Shown here one piece after another: positions 47,270 to 61,100 of a DNA stretch of 64,000 nucleotides (its first letter is position 1; every line of letters begins with the position of its first letter). Source of the stretch: Eumeta japonica (lineage: Eukaryota > Arthropoda > Insecta > Lepidoptera > Psychidae); assembly GCA_005406025.1 (NCBI GenBank), contig BGZK01000180.1:372001-436000 (forward strand), read 5' to 3'. The notes below the pieces were generated by a model. It was not told the DNA's origin. It saw only the letters and a program-made list of their open reading frames with translations, and did no database searches. Both the position numbers and the translations under genes were made by a program.

Positions 47270-48150
47270 ACGGCAGAATTAGGACCAGAGTCGAGACTAG
47301 CGCCAAGCAGAACTGGGATCACTTAGCAAGACTAAGATCAAAATCGAAACGTGCAGTGAATTTGGGTTCGGAACTCGAGATTAATTCTGGCGCTGGCGCT
47401 ATAAGCAGGATCGAGATCGAAACCAGAAGCCGTACCGTTATGTCAGTAGGACCATGGGGAAATCGGGAATGGGATTTACTTGGTTTAACACAAAATCGAG
47501 AAGGGTTTATTTCACGCCCATGGGAGCGTAAATATGAGCGGAAGGCTCACATTACAGCTAATCAGAGCTTACAAAATTTGGCTAAAATTTAACTAGTACT
47601 TGAATTTTTTTGAATAAAAAAAAGGTTACACTCACGTATACACATCGTATGTACATTAAGAATACTGACAAGTCCATTTATATCTATAATACTTAAAATT
47701 TTATCTGTAATCTACGTCGATAAAACCAGAACAAACATAGCTAGCTCCATTTGAAATGGAATGTACATTAATTGATGTATGTTCGGCAAAAAATAAGCGA
47801 TATGTCAGATAAGCTCAAATAATAAATACGGCCCGACGCGTATAACTTGGCCTAAAATGACAAGTGTCGCGCCGGTACATTTGGTTACAGAAATGTTTAT
47901 AACACGATTATATTTCTATATGAAAAATTAAAAAATGGATTGACTACTTAAAAAAAAATTGAAACTAAAAAAGTAGTAAAATACTGAGCAATAAAAAATT
48001 AAATATGCAAAAAATAAGCTTACCATTTTTAACAAAGCAAAATAGAAAATTAGATTTTTTCATTATCGAGAATGGGAGCAATAGCTAAAGAAAAATAACT
48101 GAACAAATCTTTTAGTATACGCGAGCGAAGCCGCGGGTGAAATACTAGTA
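47270..48150 (+). mobile_element. Helitron-like element with GATCC repeats
   Basis: Begins with purine-rich degenerate units (GATCGAGATCGAAACCAG and similar, to about 47,480). It ends with a GC-rich, partly self-complementary stretch, GAGCGAAGCCGCGGGT, followed by ACTAG|T, as expected for a Helitron 3' terminus (short hairpin, CTRR, host T). The 5' end was not identified, and no Rep/helicase frame exists, so it would be non-autonomous. Confidence 0.4.
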
Positions 48151-50030
48151 AACTAATATAAATAAGTAGGTATATAATTATATAAGTATTTTTAACAACT
48201 AGTACGCTCATTATTATAAACAGGTTATTTAGTAATGACTCATTATATAGTATTAAAAAATCATTAACATAAGCACAATGTACCATGCCAAGCTATAGTG
48301 TTTTTGTCAATAAATATTATTACATAATCGATGAAAAAGTAAAACTTACACTGATATTGGTGATGAGGTAATAAGGAAAACAGTTGTACCTCTACGCGAA
48401 CTAATCAGATTTATCTACGCGCCTGTACCCCAATGGCGTGTACGAGCCCTCTTTGCGTCGCACCTCATCCCAGCTTCGGCTGCTCTCCCAAAGTTTGTGT
48501 TTTGCGCACGGGTCAAGTTTATGCGGCGAACTGTGATAGCATACGAAACAAACAAGTCCAGTGCGTATTTCCGCCCGACGGTGTAATAATTAGCAGTTGT
48601 TGATCGCCCTTGAACGGGGACGCTCGTGTATTACCGGTGCCGGTGTGATAATAAAACTAGTGAAATTATACACAAAATACAGATTTCATATAAAGGATAA
48701 TTTAAAGGCTTTGCTCATAAATAAAGGTTTCTTCAATTTATATAATCACCGACTAATATAACTACTTTATCGAACAAAGCCGTCAAGCAATAGGAATGTA
48801 TGCAACTATTACACTCGTCGTTATACAATAACCTTGAAATTGATTTGATTGTGATTGTGAAAAGAGCCGTGATATTGTTGGAAATTCAAAGTGCTCGTCG
48901 TTTTATTTGAAGGGTCACTTTTTATTACATTTTATTGTTAAGCCGAGAAATTGGAAATAAAATTGGTAAATTGGAATTTAAAATTCCGATTTGCCATTCG
49001 CAATTTTTCCGAACGTTATTTATAAATATAAATAAATGATGTAAAAATAATTTGTAATAATTCACTATCGAATGCAAATTATCACTGCTTTTTTACCCAC
49101 ATTCTTATAGGATTATTAAAAAACATAATCGTATATATTTGAAATTGGCGTTGAAAACCTTACTAGAAATATTAAGTTTATTTATAAAAAGGGTCTTCAA
49201 AAATATGTACCGACCGCTTTGAACAAAAGTGACAGAAGTTTGTTCAAATACAATTTTACGTGCTACTCGAATTTATATAATTATGCGAGTTGGATTCATG
49301 GAATCTAATATGAAATATAGTTTGTTTGTATTTCATACCCACATGTATGCCTTCCAATACTTTGTATAAGTTTTAGATTGAGCTTACTTTGAAGTTTTTA
49401 ACAACCATACAAAATAATAAGCTATCACTTAAATTTCACGAATTTCACGAAAGAGGACACGACAAAGGCAGACATGGATATAAGTCCCATGATTGTTTCG
49501 CATACCAAATCTGTTTCAAAATTTAACTAAGTAATTACTAATTACTATTATTTAAAACACGTATTTGAATTATATTTGAATAAACATTTCACTATATTAT
49601 AAAAATTTCCGGTACTCTTTCAGTATGCATCAGATTTTTCAATAGTATTACTTTAAATTAGCAATTCTTGTATTTACATAAGTTTATGCATGTCTATCTC
49701 GTGAGCGACACTATTGATTTTAATGTCAATTTGTATTTTGATAAAGTATTAATTTTTGTCTATATAGGTAGACTCCCTAGAAAAACCAAAAAGCTGTATA
49801 ATACGTAAAACTTACAGGGATGATATTTATCGATATGCTTTTTGGCTCCTTGAGTACAAAAATATAGTTATCACAAATTTTAAGAACTTATCTTTATGGT
49901 CCTCGAGATCAAAATTAAAAAAAAAGGAATGATTTATGAAATATTGTAAAAAGACACTTTTCGAACATTGTGTCTGGTAAAACATTTTTTGAACATATCA
50001 ATAGTTTTTAATCAAATTTACGGCAAACGA
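48150..50030. other. Spacer, no gene recognised
   Basis: A GC-rich patch at 48,400-48,640 resembles neither known transposon nor coding DNA to me. The rest is AT-rich. Confidence 0.3.
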
Positions 50031-50032
50031 TG

Positions 50033-51340
50033 TATCAGAACGGGAAAAATGTTTCTTCGTATTTCGTAATTAAAAATATGCAGTAAAATCTCATTGGGTG
50101 CGGTGTTTGTAACTGGCTAATTTTGACACCATCAAATAAATGACATTTTAAAAAAGAAAAATAAAAAGTTAAAACAGTGTCCCGCCATTTGTCTATTATT
50201 TTAAAATCTAAAGTAGAAATTAGATACAATTTGAAGTTTTATTACAAAAAAGGGAAAAATGAGACACAAGCCGCGAAAAAAATTGTGTCCCTTATGGACC
50301 TAATCACAGTGTCGGTAAGACTAGCAAAAAGCTGGTTCAAATAATTTCAGTCCGGTAATTTTGATGTCAAAGATAAACCTCGCCTTGGTCGACTTATTGC
50401 GGATAAAGTCGATGCCGTTTTGAAACTAGAAGTAAGTAGAAATAAAAAAGTAAAGCACGATTGGCATGTTAGTTCTTGTGACATATCTGAAGACCTGGAG
50501 ATTGACTACAAAACAGTTTTGATCCATTTATCTGTTTGGAAAAAGTTGGATATACATAAAAAACTCTATACTTGGGTCCCACACGAGTTCACTGTAAGGA
50601 ATCTAATCGTGTACTCATTTGGGATTCTTTATTGAAACGTGATGAAACCGAACCGTTATTGAGAAGATTGATCACTAGTGATCAAAAATAACCTATGAAA
50701 AGAACATGCGAAAACGATTATGGTGAAAAGTCAAGCAAGCTTCACAGATAATAGTGAAACTCAGGTTAACTTGCAATAAGTTGATGTTATGTGTATGGTG
50801 GGATTGGAAAGGCGGTATTCATTATGAGCTTTTACTGCAGAGCAAAACCATCAATTTTAATCTGTACTGCCAACAGCTGATAAGAGAAGCAAACAAGAAG
50901 TAAAGAAAAAATAGCCGGAATAGGTTAATAGAAAGGGTGTGGTGTTTCGCCAATCGCCATGATAACACACATTTTTTAGCTTCTTATCAAATATTGAGAG
51001 AGTTTGGTTAGGAAGTGTTATTGCAATTTTGAAGTGCTAAAACACCATATAGCCCTGACCTTCCATCCTCAGATTTTCACCTGTTTGGATCTCTTGAGAA
51101 TTATTTAGGTAGAGTTTGGTTAACAATAAGAGAGGACTGTTAAAACCACTTGTCACAGTCTTTGATCAGAAGTCACAAAATTTCAATCAGTAATGGGATT
51201 ATGTTACTACCTGTAAAACGGCAACAAGATGTTGAACTAAATGGTGTACATATATTATAATTAAATGTAAATAAAGTGTGATCAAAAACTGTCTTGAATT
51301 TGTATATGAAATACGAAAAAACCTTTTCTCCGACCCAATA
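50033..51340 (+). mobile_element. Full-length but dead mariner transposon
   Basis: About 1.31 kb, the normal mariner size, with inverted ends (left GAACGGGAAAAATGTTTCTT, right complement near 51,308-51,335). The transposase can be followed in shifting frames: SGNFDVKDKPRLGRLIADKV, HVSSCDISEDLEIDYKTVL, TWVPHEFTVRNLI, CDSLLKRDE, LITSDQK (first Asp motif), WWDWKGGIHYELL (second Asp motif), and PQIFTCLDL (decayed SPDL motif). Several stops and frame shifts make it inactive. It belongs to the same lineage as the copies at 1-141 and 6433-7093. Confidence 0.82.
50420..50635 (+). pseudogene. Mariner transposase, longest open piece
   Basis: 71 codons covering the second helix-turn-helix and the WVPHEF linker motif of the mariner at 50,033. 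Bounded by frame shifts. Confidence 0.75.
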
Positions 51341-51344
51341 TATC

Positions 51345-51982
51345 TTTGGGGAAAAGAGCTGATTAAAAATTTGTATCGATCGGTACAGCAGTTAGCAGTA
51401 GCAGTTATTAAAAAAAATTCTTTCTGATAATTGAATTTTTGAGATTTCTCTAAATCTACTAAGCGAAATCGATTTAAGTTTGCAGTTTAACCATATACAT
51501 ACGCACAAGTATACCCACCCACACGCATACACACACACACACACGTACGCGCAAGCGCAGAAACACACATACAAATACATCAACTTCATCAGGAAATAGT
51601 CAAAATAGATTCCTAGGCCATATAACGTCAAGATTTGATGTCGAAAATTTTAAATTTTTCATACAGGGAAGTTAAAAAAATCGAACTGTTACTTTATTTA
51701 GCACCAATAATGAAAATTACACTACCAGGCATAAACTAAAAATGGCATTACATAAATAAAATATGTAGATAAATTTTGCAACTAGTCGTGTTATCCCATG
51801 TATTTAAATATTTATGGTGATTTTCGAAAGGTACAGCCCAGACACTTATTTATCTTAAAAAGATTGTCAAGTTTAGTTCGTAAGACTACTTTGTAAACAA
51901 TTGGCATTCAATCTAAAATAAGCTTTAAAAATAATCATCAGTACAGCGGTAACAAGTTACATCTACTTTATACCTCTCAGGA
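51345..51982. other. 5' flank of the third CYP9A
   Basis: Contains an AC-rich microsatellite (about 51,508-51,575), a TCTAAAAT/TCAGT pair (51,912-51,942) and an acceptor-like CTCTCAG two bases before the ATG. Confidence 0.45.
51508..51575. repeat. Imperfect (AC)n microsatellite
   Basis: Runs of ACAC interrupted by GTACGCGC and GCGCAG. Confidence 0.85.
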
Positions 51983-52182
51983 ATGTACGCTCTAATCTGG
52001 GGCTGCGCCTTACTGGTGGTCTTTTACCTGTATCTACGTAAGAAAAATTCCTACTTTAAAGACCATGGTGTCAACCATCTACCGCCGGCGCCAGTTTTTG
52101 GTAATATCACCAAGACGATCTTGAGGATGGAGCACCTCGTTACTAACATCAATAAATTATATTTTGCTTTTCCCGAAGACAG
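51983..52182 (+). CDS. CYP9A: Third CYP9A exon 1
   Basis: 200 nt. Anchor helix, RKK, proline hinge. Donor AG|GTAAGC. Confidence 0.92.
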
Positions 52183-55100
52183 GTAAGCAGCAATACATTA
52201 ATAACTATTACACAAATATTTTTTCAGGCAGATATTTTCAGATTCAAAACTGTTTCAATACATTAAAATCATTTATTATTTTTTATTCTATGTAATTTTT
52301 CGCACCGTCTATGGTTAATTTCAATTATCAAAAGTTGATTCCATTGTCTATACAAAATTAAAAATATTTCATCAGTTAAATAATAGTATACAAGTAAATA
52401 GACCACTTGAACGTTAGATTTAAAATGTAATAAATACATTGTGTCAATGTAACTCTGTATAGTAACGAAGAGACACTAATATTTGGTCCTAACTAGCATT
52501 AATCTACAATAACTATAGTTGTCGTCTATTATATGTAATATGTTACCTCAGTAACGTATTAATTGTTAAAATACTTAAGTCGGACAGTGATAAGACCGAT
52601 CATAAATCTAGTGTGATCTTTTTTTAAATTCTATGAAAATATTGACGCACACTCATACGCTACAACGCAAGCATCAATCGTAAGCAGCACCTAAGAAATA
52701 TATATAATTAAAATGAATGGAGAGCACTTCTCCCCATTTGCTGTTACACAGTATGATAGCGGAGTTAATGATACCGAAAGATAAGATGTTATATGTCCAA
52801 TAGATGCAAGGTTACTTCACGTACCTATAAATGTTTTAGAGGAAGTATATACTTAAATCTGTTTTAATTAAGGAAATTTAATTCTTTGCAGGTTTGTAGG
52901 CCATTATGATTTCGTAAGTCCCACGGTGATGATACGCGACCTGGAGTTGTTGAAGCTGATCGGCGTAAAAGATTTTGACTACTTCACTGACCATCGCGCT
53001 TTTACAAGCGATAATGATCCAGTGTTCGCGAAAAGCCTGTTCGGGCTCAAAGGTTAATAACTATTAGTAAGTGACAGATGTAACACGATCGTAGTGTTGA
53101 ACACTTTTCTAGTCGAATTATGGAAACGTTTTCCTGCTTAATAAATTTTATTTTGAAATAAATAAACGTTAAGTTTCAGCAATGTTGATTTATTCTATTG
53201 CATACGGTGCTGTTTCACGGTACATGTGATTGCCTGCGATATGTAGTAACATGCAGCATGCAACCCATTGTTGATCTTCGATCTTGTTCTTCCACTGCGC
53301 GTTCTTACCCAACAAACTGAATATTTATTCAAGAGCAGTGACAGATACCGAAAACCATCAATTATTTAGATACAATCTCTACATTGTTTTATACCAATTC
53401 AGGATAACTTCAGGAAAATGCAGATAATTACATCTACTAGGGTCAGGAGTGTCGCAAATATCAATAATGCGGTTCCGACTACTTCGCGTATGTACAGTCA
53501 TGCAATGAGTGTCCTACAGGGTGATAGAAGTCCCTCTACCAGTAGTCATAAAGAGTCTGTAATAGACATGCATGTCGCTTGTTACAGAATAACCATTATC
53601 AAATTATTACCCAAATTGTCACGGGAAAACCTTCATAAACGCCGATTTGTAAATATTTATTACGTCATTAAGTATCTCTATAATGAGATTTTAAAATTTT
53701 AAACGATTCCAGAAAATTTAATTCCATTCCTCTCTCATATACATAAAAATCTTCAAATTTGTAATTGTCATTAAGTTAATGACTGGACTCTTGATTCGTT
53801 TAATGTTCTTATAAAACGAAATACGATTTTTGTATTTGGTTTCGAAATAAGGTTCAGTTTGATTTATGTATATAAGTTTGCATATGTCAAAAGTTAATTT
53901 GTGTATTCCCGATTTTTCATTGTTATGTAATTTATCTTTATTATTTCACAATGTCTTTAAATTGTTGTCTGTTTTCAAATTAATGTAAGTATTGTGTTTT
54001 CTTAGTATTTTTTGAATATTATAGCACGACATTGAACAAGATATTAAAAATAAATACAGGTAGATAAGAATATTATTTTATGAGAACACTCTTTGCCACC
54101 GTAGTCCTGTTTCTATTAACATTAATTAGTTATTCTTTTATGTAGGCTGCAAATAAGTTCACCGTAGGTACCTGCCAGTTATTTAGAATTTTGCAATTTT
54201 TGCATATGTGTTAATATTTTTTAATCAACAGATGAAGAACATAAGTTTGGTTTATCTACCTGATTTCACCTGGCTACAGGTAGCTGTAGCAGTCATAAAG
54301 GTCGCTGCTTATTGTAATAAGGTGTAAAACATCATATTAAAAAGTTGTGTACTTCCGAAGTGCAATTAACATAAAAAGCAAAAAATTAATAGTAGCAGCA
54401 GCACTACGGCGGCAGACGTTGTTCTCGTAAATTTATAATATTGTTATCTGCCTATAAAATGTTATTTGATTCAATCAACAGATGAGGGTACATTTTTCTA
54501 ACGCCGGTGTAAGATTAATATATCCTAAAGGTAAAAAATTGATATCGGAGTCCGCCAGCCTAGAAGTGACAACAATATTCTAGATGAGGTCGAACCTGCG
54601 CCTTATCTTAAATAAAGGGTAGTATATTTCTTACTTATAAGAGGCGAAAATGCGGCATGAAGTACTTTTGCGCTCTATGGAACATATTGAAGCTAGTTTT
54701 ACTTTGCTCTCTATTTGATCGCGAAACTGAACGTTGTTCAATATTTCGACATCAAGGATTCCGATATTCGACATAACACTACAAGTGCTTACAAAGAGAA
54801 AAGAAGCCAATTCAAAGTTTTACTTCTATCTAAGTACTTAAGACTATCTCCAAGTTGGTCTTGATATGTGTATTTTAAATAAATGTAAGCGAAATATGTT
54901 ATGTTAAGTTCTTTGTAAATTATTTAATTGAATCATAAATTGGGAAGAGATTTTGAGATATTACCAAACGTTTTAGGTCAGAAGTGGCGCGACATGCGGT
55001 CCACGCTGAGCCCCGCGTTCACGGGCTCCAAGCTGCGGGGTATGGTGCCGCTCATACAGGACTGCAGCAAGAACCTCGTCAGATACTTAAAGGAAGAGAT

Positions 55101-58100
55101 TAAAAAACGTGATGGTGGATACTATTTTTAAATATGATTACTAATATTGTTTGTATGTGGGATTAAATAAAAAATATACATAGAATGAATTGAACGTGGT
55201 GTATATTTTCAGAAGGGTATTTGGACGTAAATACTAAAGACTTGTTCACGCGGTACGCCAACGACGTGATCGCGACTTGCGCCTTTGGCCTCAAGGTGGA
55301 TTCTATCGCTGAGAAAAACAACCAATTCTATAGAATGGGATATAAACTAACGAACTTCACTTATGTGCAAATATTGAAGATGTTTGGCATACTTGTGTTT
55401 CCTTTCGTGAATAAGGTAATTAATTGCTTACATCAGTTTAGTTAGTGAGAAAAAATAAACGAAGGTAGATTAAAAAATAAAAACTATAGTTCGAATATAT
55501 ATCCTAGAAGGGTCAAAAGGGCATATTACATGCTTTTGTTACAATAATTAGTGGAATTATAAGAATTATAAAAATTCTAGTATTCAAGATTGATAAACTG
55601 GCATAAAACGATTAATGAATGATAGTGAAATAGAAGAATATGCCTAAAGATGTGGCGAATAGAGATTTGTATATCTTGACTATGAAAAAAAAACCATGAG
55701 TTTGTCTTATAACTCATATTCTTATGATGTAGACGATGGCTCTTATCCAGTTGTACCCAAATATAATGAGCTGCTTATGTTTGCGAAGTTGACTCGGCTT
55801 ATATCAAATATAGAATCGTGTCATGTAAATTGTTTCTATCGTTTGAAATTGTTTCACTTAGAAAATTGTTCGTTTAGCATGCTAAAAGGTATGTTTGTTA
55901 AAATTATGAACACTTCTATTCTGTTCTAAAAACAATAAGTATTGTTTGACATTGCAATCAAATTTATATATATAAGGTTGGGAAACTTTTTTTTGTATTA
56001 TATGTACAAATTGAAGATAATATTTCATTATATTTTATATACATTCAATTATAATGTATACATACAGAATAGACGTAATTGTGCATCTTTTCGTAAATTT
56101 TATTAATCTCTTCCTTTTCTAGAACAACTTTGCCAAATTAACTATAAAAAATGCATCATAAAAACATATTTATAAATAATATTAAAATAATATACACACA
56201 ACTCTACTGCTCGGCCATACTCCAGCGATATTGCCTTGCCGGGAGATCGCGGATCGTGCACCGCGCAGCGTGTCCCGCGACGCGCAGCACGCCCCAGGCA
56301 TGTAACGAACTCGAATTCTTCCTCTCGCTCGGGCTATGCGATGTATTATTTTTAAATAATTTATCTAGTCACTTACCTACGAATGACACTTGTTTGCCAG
56401 CGACGTAAAGGTCGCAGCAAGTATTATTAGATTAGTCTCTGATTTTCTACATGTGCTCCACTGATTTCTAAACAAACAAGGCAAACTAAGGCAAATAATC
56501 GCATAAATTATACCACAGCACGCAACACTACGTGCAGGTTCACAGGTTGTTGACTGTCAGGGTAAAGTCTCTCTATAAAGTTTTAGAGGCGCAGTAATGT
56601 CATCTCTGCAAACTGCTCAACAATAAATCACATTTGCGTATTCTATAGCAATTAAAGGCATTGTTTTAAACACTTCAATATTATTAATTACACACATTCT
56701 TAGTTTCAAAAACGCCAATATGGTAAAGGTAACACCTATAACTAAATCTCTGGGCTAGTTCAACAACCGAACGCGCGGTCGGTTCGTGGGTGACTACGCG
56801 GCGCCGGACGCAGCATGCGGGCTTTGAATGACGGGGCGGGCGGGCTTAGGCGGGTGCGCCCGTCAGCTGTCACTAAGGATGTATTTCTTGAATTTACACG
56901 TTCACGTTCTAAGCTATTTTTCTTAAACATGTCTACTTCAATGACTATGGTTTCTTTGGCAAAGTTGTTCTAAAAATGAAGGAGATTATGAATATTTGCG
57001 GCATGATCGATTCCATATGATATAACCCCACTATATCATTCTTCTCCATGGCTCGTCTCTATTATGTAAGTTACGTTACGTAAAATAACATAATCTTAAT
57101 TCTATGAATTACAGATTAGTTTTTTTTTAACATTAAAATCTAAATATAGAAAACATACTTAAAAATAAGGAATCATAAGCTATAATCGTAAATAACATAA
57201 TAATTAATAATCAAAGCCTACTACTGGCCCCTATTCATTAGTCATAATATAGTAAATAATATAATGAACTAAAAAACGAGTTTAATTTTTTGCTGATTTA
57301 ATAAAAAAGTTTAAAAAAAATCAGAGCGTTAGCAGCTTTGTCCGACTATATATTTTTAAGTTTTGTGATTATACCACCGGACAAGGAGAACACTCTCTCG
57401 TTTTTTAACAGATGTCGGTTTTATTGTGTTCAAAGCTTTGTAAACTTTCAGTACGTTTTCTGATTGCGTCAACAATCGTCAATATAGACAAGAAATAAGG
57501 AAGGAAATTCCGAAATTCAATTCCTATAAGGGTAAATGGAGGCTTGAAGTTTCAATAATAAATAGAAATTTATAAGAGAAACTTTGTGAAAGTGCTCCTT
57601 AAAACAAATAAGCAAATACAGATTCCGAGATTTTTTTAAATCAATCCCTTAGGGAGTAAAAATAAACCTAAAAATAGATATAAATGACGTTATTGAGGTT
57701 TTTTGGTATGTTGAATATGGACGTTGTATGGACGTTTGGGGTGTGATTTAGGTTTTATGAGAATTAGGGTTTACAAGTACGATAGCAGCTAAAATATTAA
57801 TTTGTCTAGATTCACATATGTTTGTTCGTGCATGACGGAAAAACTCCTGCATGAAACTGAACGCGGTTTCACAGGTGTATTGTTGGATGTATGTTCACGA
57901 GGGCGGGATCGCGAGCTTGAGCTAATTCTATACAAATTGTTTACCATTTGTTCACGTATATGATAAACTTGTTTCCGATCCGATCAGTAAAGCAATAACA
58001 TGAAAAATAGGCTAGTCCAACATATATAAATGCGAAATTGTTTGTGGTAACTTATGGAGCTGCTATATTCATATTTTTTTATGTAATATGAATAATTGTT

Positions 58101-61100
58101 TACCTCTTATTCACCTTGAATTTTGTTGTGTTTAAAACTTAACATACGACATTTATGTCACATATCACGTGGAGTTTCGTATGTATTGAAATACCTAAAC
58201 GAGATCCGTTAATGCCTTAATTACAGTATTTATTATTCATATATTTAGATTTCATTGTCGATATTTAAGTGATTAATTGAAAAATTGATTATAATACAAT
58301 AAGTCTAAAATTCAATAAAAATTGTTGATTTCAGATTACTAAGATAGATGTGTTTCCAAAAGACGTTACTGTATTTCTGAAACAATTAGTCTTGGATACT
58401 ATGGCCAACAGAGAAGAAAACAACACATTTAGGCCAGATGTGATACAAATACTTATGGAAGTTAAAAAAGGTAAAAAAAACTTGTAAAACGAAAATTTAA
58501 CATTTAATAACTATTAAAATTATTGCTTTTAAATAAATTTACCTACATATATTTTGTTCAGGAATTCTACAGCACGAAAATGTGAAAGATGATAAAGATG
58601 CAGGGTTTGCGACTGTGGAGGAATCGAAGATTGGCAAAACCTCAATTACGCATGGTGAGAAAACAGTAATAAAATAACAACGGCAAATTTAGACAATTAC
58701 TTATTTCTTGATAAAAGACAGATCAGATACAATTACATATTAGCTGCATTTGATTTATTAGTAACATTAGTTATTCGACTTTTACCTATGAACTATATAA
58801 GTTTAGAGGAATGTGATGTATAAATACTTTTATTGTTATGAAATGGTCGATGAAACGTCGAAGTCGGAAATTTGTAATCGTCTCTTACAATTTACTAAAA
58901 ATATTGTAAGCAAATTGTGTTATTCTTTCTTTTAAATATATTTTTTAATAGATTTTTAATAAACATGTTTTAAACTGGTCTTTTAGCTTGGGATGACGAT
59001 GACCTAGTTGCGCAAGCTATTCTGTTTTTCCTGGCTGGTTTCGATACTGTGTCCACGGCCATGGTGTTTCTCATGTACGAACTGGCGGTCAACGAAGATG
59101 TTCAGACTAAACTGAGACAAGAAATCGACATTTACTATGACAAATATCAAGACAAAATCGATTATGACAAGATAAATCAGATGACCTACTTAGATATGGT
59201 GCTTTCAGGTATGAAAAAGTTCACTTCGAGCAGTGGCGATGAGTAATTGTTTTCAAGGGAAAACTTTTAGTGAAAAGCAACGAATTTGTGCTGTCACACT
59301 TTGCATGTTACCAGGGCAAAATCCAGAAATTCTTAATTTGTAGTTATACGAGTACGAATTTTAAATTTGGAGTTAACGATTTAAGCAGAATATTGCATTA
59401 TTATAAAAAAATTCCAAGAATTTCTCAAGGAAGAAATCTAAGAAACTAAAAGTATTTATCACAATTTAGAATTAAGATCCTTAGCGCAGTCTACACACTG
59501 CTTATCTGATCAATAAGAGCAAGACTGAAAAAAGTGTAACGTTTTAAGTGTCACAACACTTTGCTATGGTATTGTTTGTGTGTTTACAAAACGTGTATTT
59601 TATTTATTTTTTTAATAACTCCATATATATAAAATGTGTAATAAAAGTACATAATATTTTTACAGTAATTAAAGATTAAATGTTTATCTTAAAAAAACTA
59701 AAATATGTTAATTGAAGTTTTATAACCGTTCCTTCGTTTATTTTAGAAACGAAGTTTCTAAACGGAGCTTGCCGTAACGTTGACAAGTAAAAATTAAAAT
59801 ATAATGAAAAATTGTTTTGCCTCTCCATGCGAATTTCTTCATTTCCCCGTCTCTCTTGAAATTTATTATTTAGTATTTTTTATACACTTTGTAATTTACT
59901 ATTTTATACCTAATTTTTAATTTAGTACTTCTTTATGTGTTTATAATTCACTGTTTATATCTAATTTTTAACAATGATTAAGTACCAAGAAGCTGCATCG
60001 AATGGGTTACATGCGGTGTGTCAAATTATATTTTTTTTCAAGATTGCTGATAATTTGCAACAACAAAACATAGTTCAATAATAAATAAAGCAGAGGTGTC
60101 TATGACTTTGCGTTTGAAAAGAAGTTTCTTTTACTGTATATTATGTATTGAATGGCATAATAAAGTAGACTAATAATCTTCGTGAGAAATGAATCCCAAA
60201 GTTTTATTTTTTTAAGCTTGAATTAATTAAAAAAAAACGCCAAATGTGCGGTTGACAGGCCCCCGTTAGGAACTAAGTTTTTTCCTATGTAAATAATGCA
60301 CAGTAAAGAGTAAAATGAAAGACTTTTATTTAGTATTTAGGAAAAACACTCACTTATATAGTTGACGAATGTAAATACTTAACCAAAGATGTACATTTTC
60401 GTCCCTGTTGATTTATTTCATTTTAAATCAAATTTAGAAATAATAATGCACACAAAACGCGTTAAATTTCGTATCGACAAGAATACGCTGTATTCACAGA
60501 AATGTCGTACTTAATTTTTCATATCGCCTGCATTGAAAATGCCTAGTTTCATGCCTGTTGAGCCGACAGAAACTAGTCAATTTCAGACCAATGCGACTGT
60601 TGCCGGGCAGCAATTAAGCAATTCCTGCCCTGAGGGCAGGAATTGCTCAATTGCTGCCCGCTGAACGAAGTTGCAGATTTCTTTTTCAATCCTGTCAGAG
60701 TATCTTTTGTTTATTTCATGCCTTTATAATTTTCATTCTAACCATCAATTTTATTGACATATTATAACCCTGTGTCATGATATGTCAATATCAAAATCAA
60801 ATATTTAAAAGAGTACAATAAATTTTTCAATACAGTTGATATGAAAAATATAGTGTGTGACGCGGGATGAAACACGATTTCAGACCGAGTGATGTCAGCC
60901 CTCGCTTTGCTCGGGCAGCCAACTTCACTCTGGTCTGAAATCGTTTTGTTTCATCCCTAGTCACACAATATACTATTGACAACACTTAAATACGAGAGCT
61001 TTCATTCGATAGACATTTGTCGATGACATGTCGAACTAGGTACAGCTAAAATACGTAATAAAGTTAATCGGAAAAACTTCTAATAAGACTTTAGTGTGAT

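Noticed and set aside
53418..53702. 94-codon frame in intron 2 of the third CYP9A
   Set aside because: No domain, no splice signals placing it in the gene, and no counterpart in the sister.
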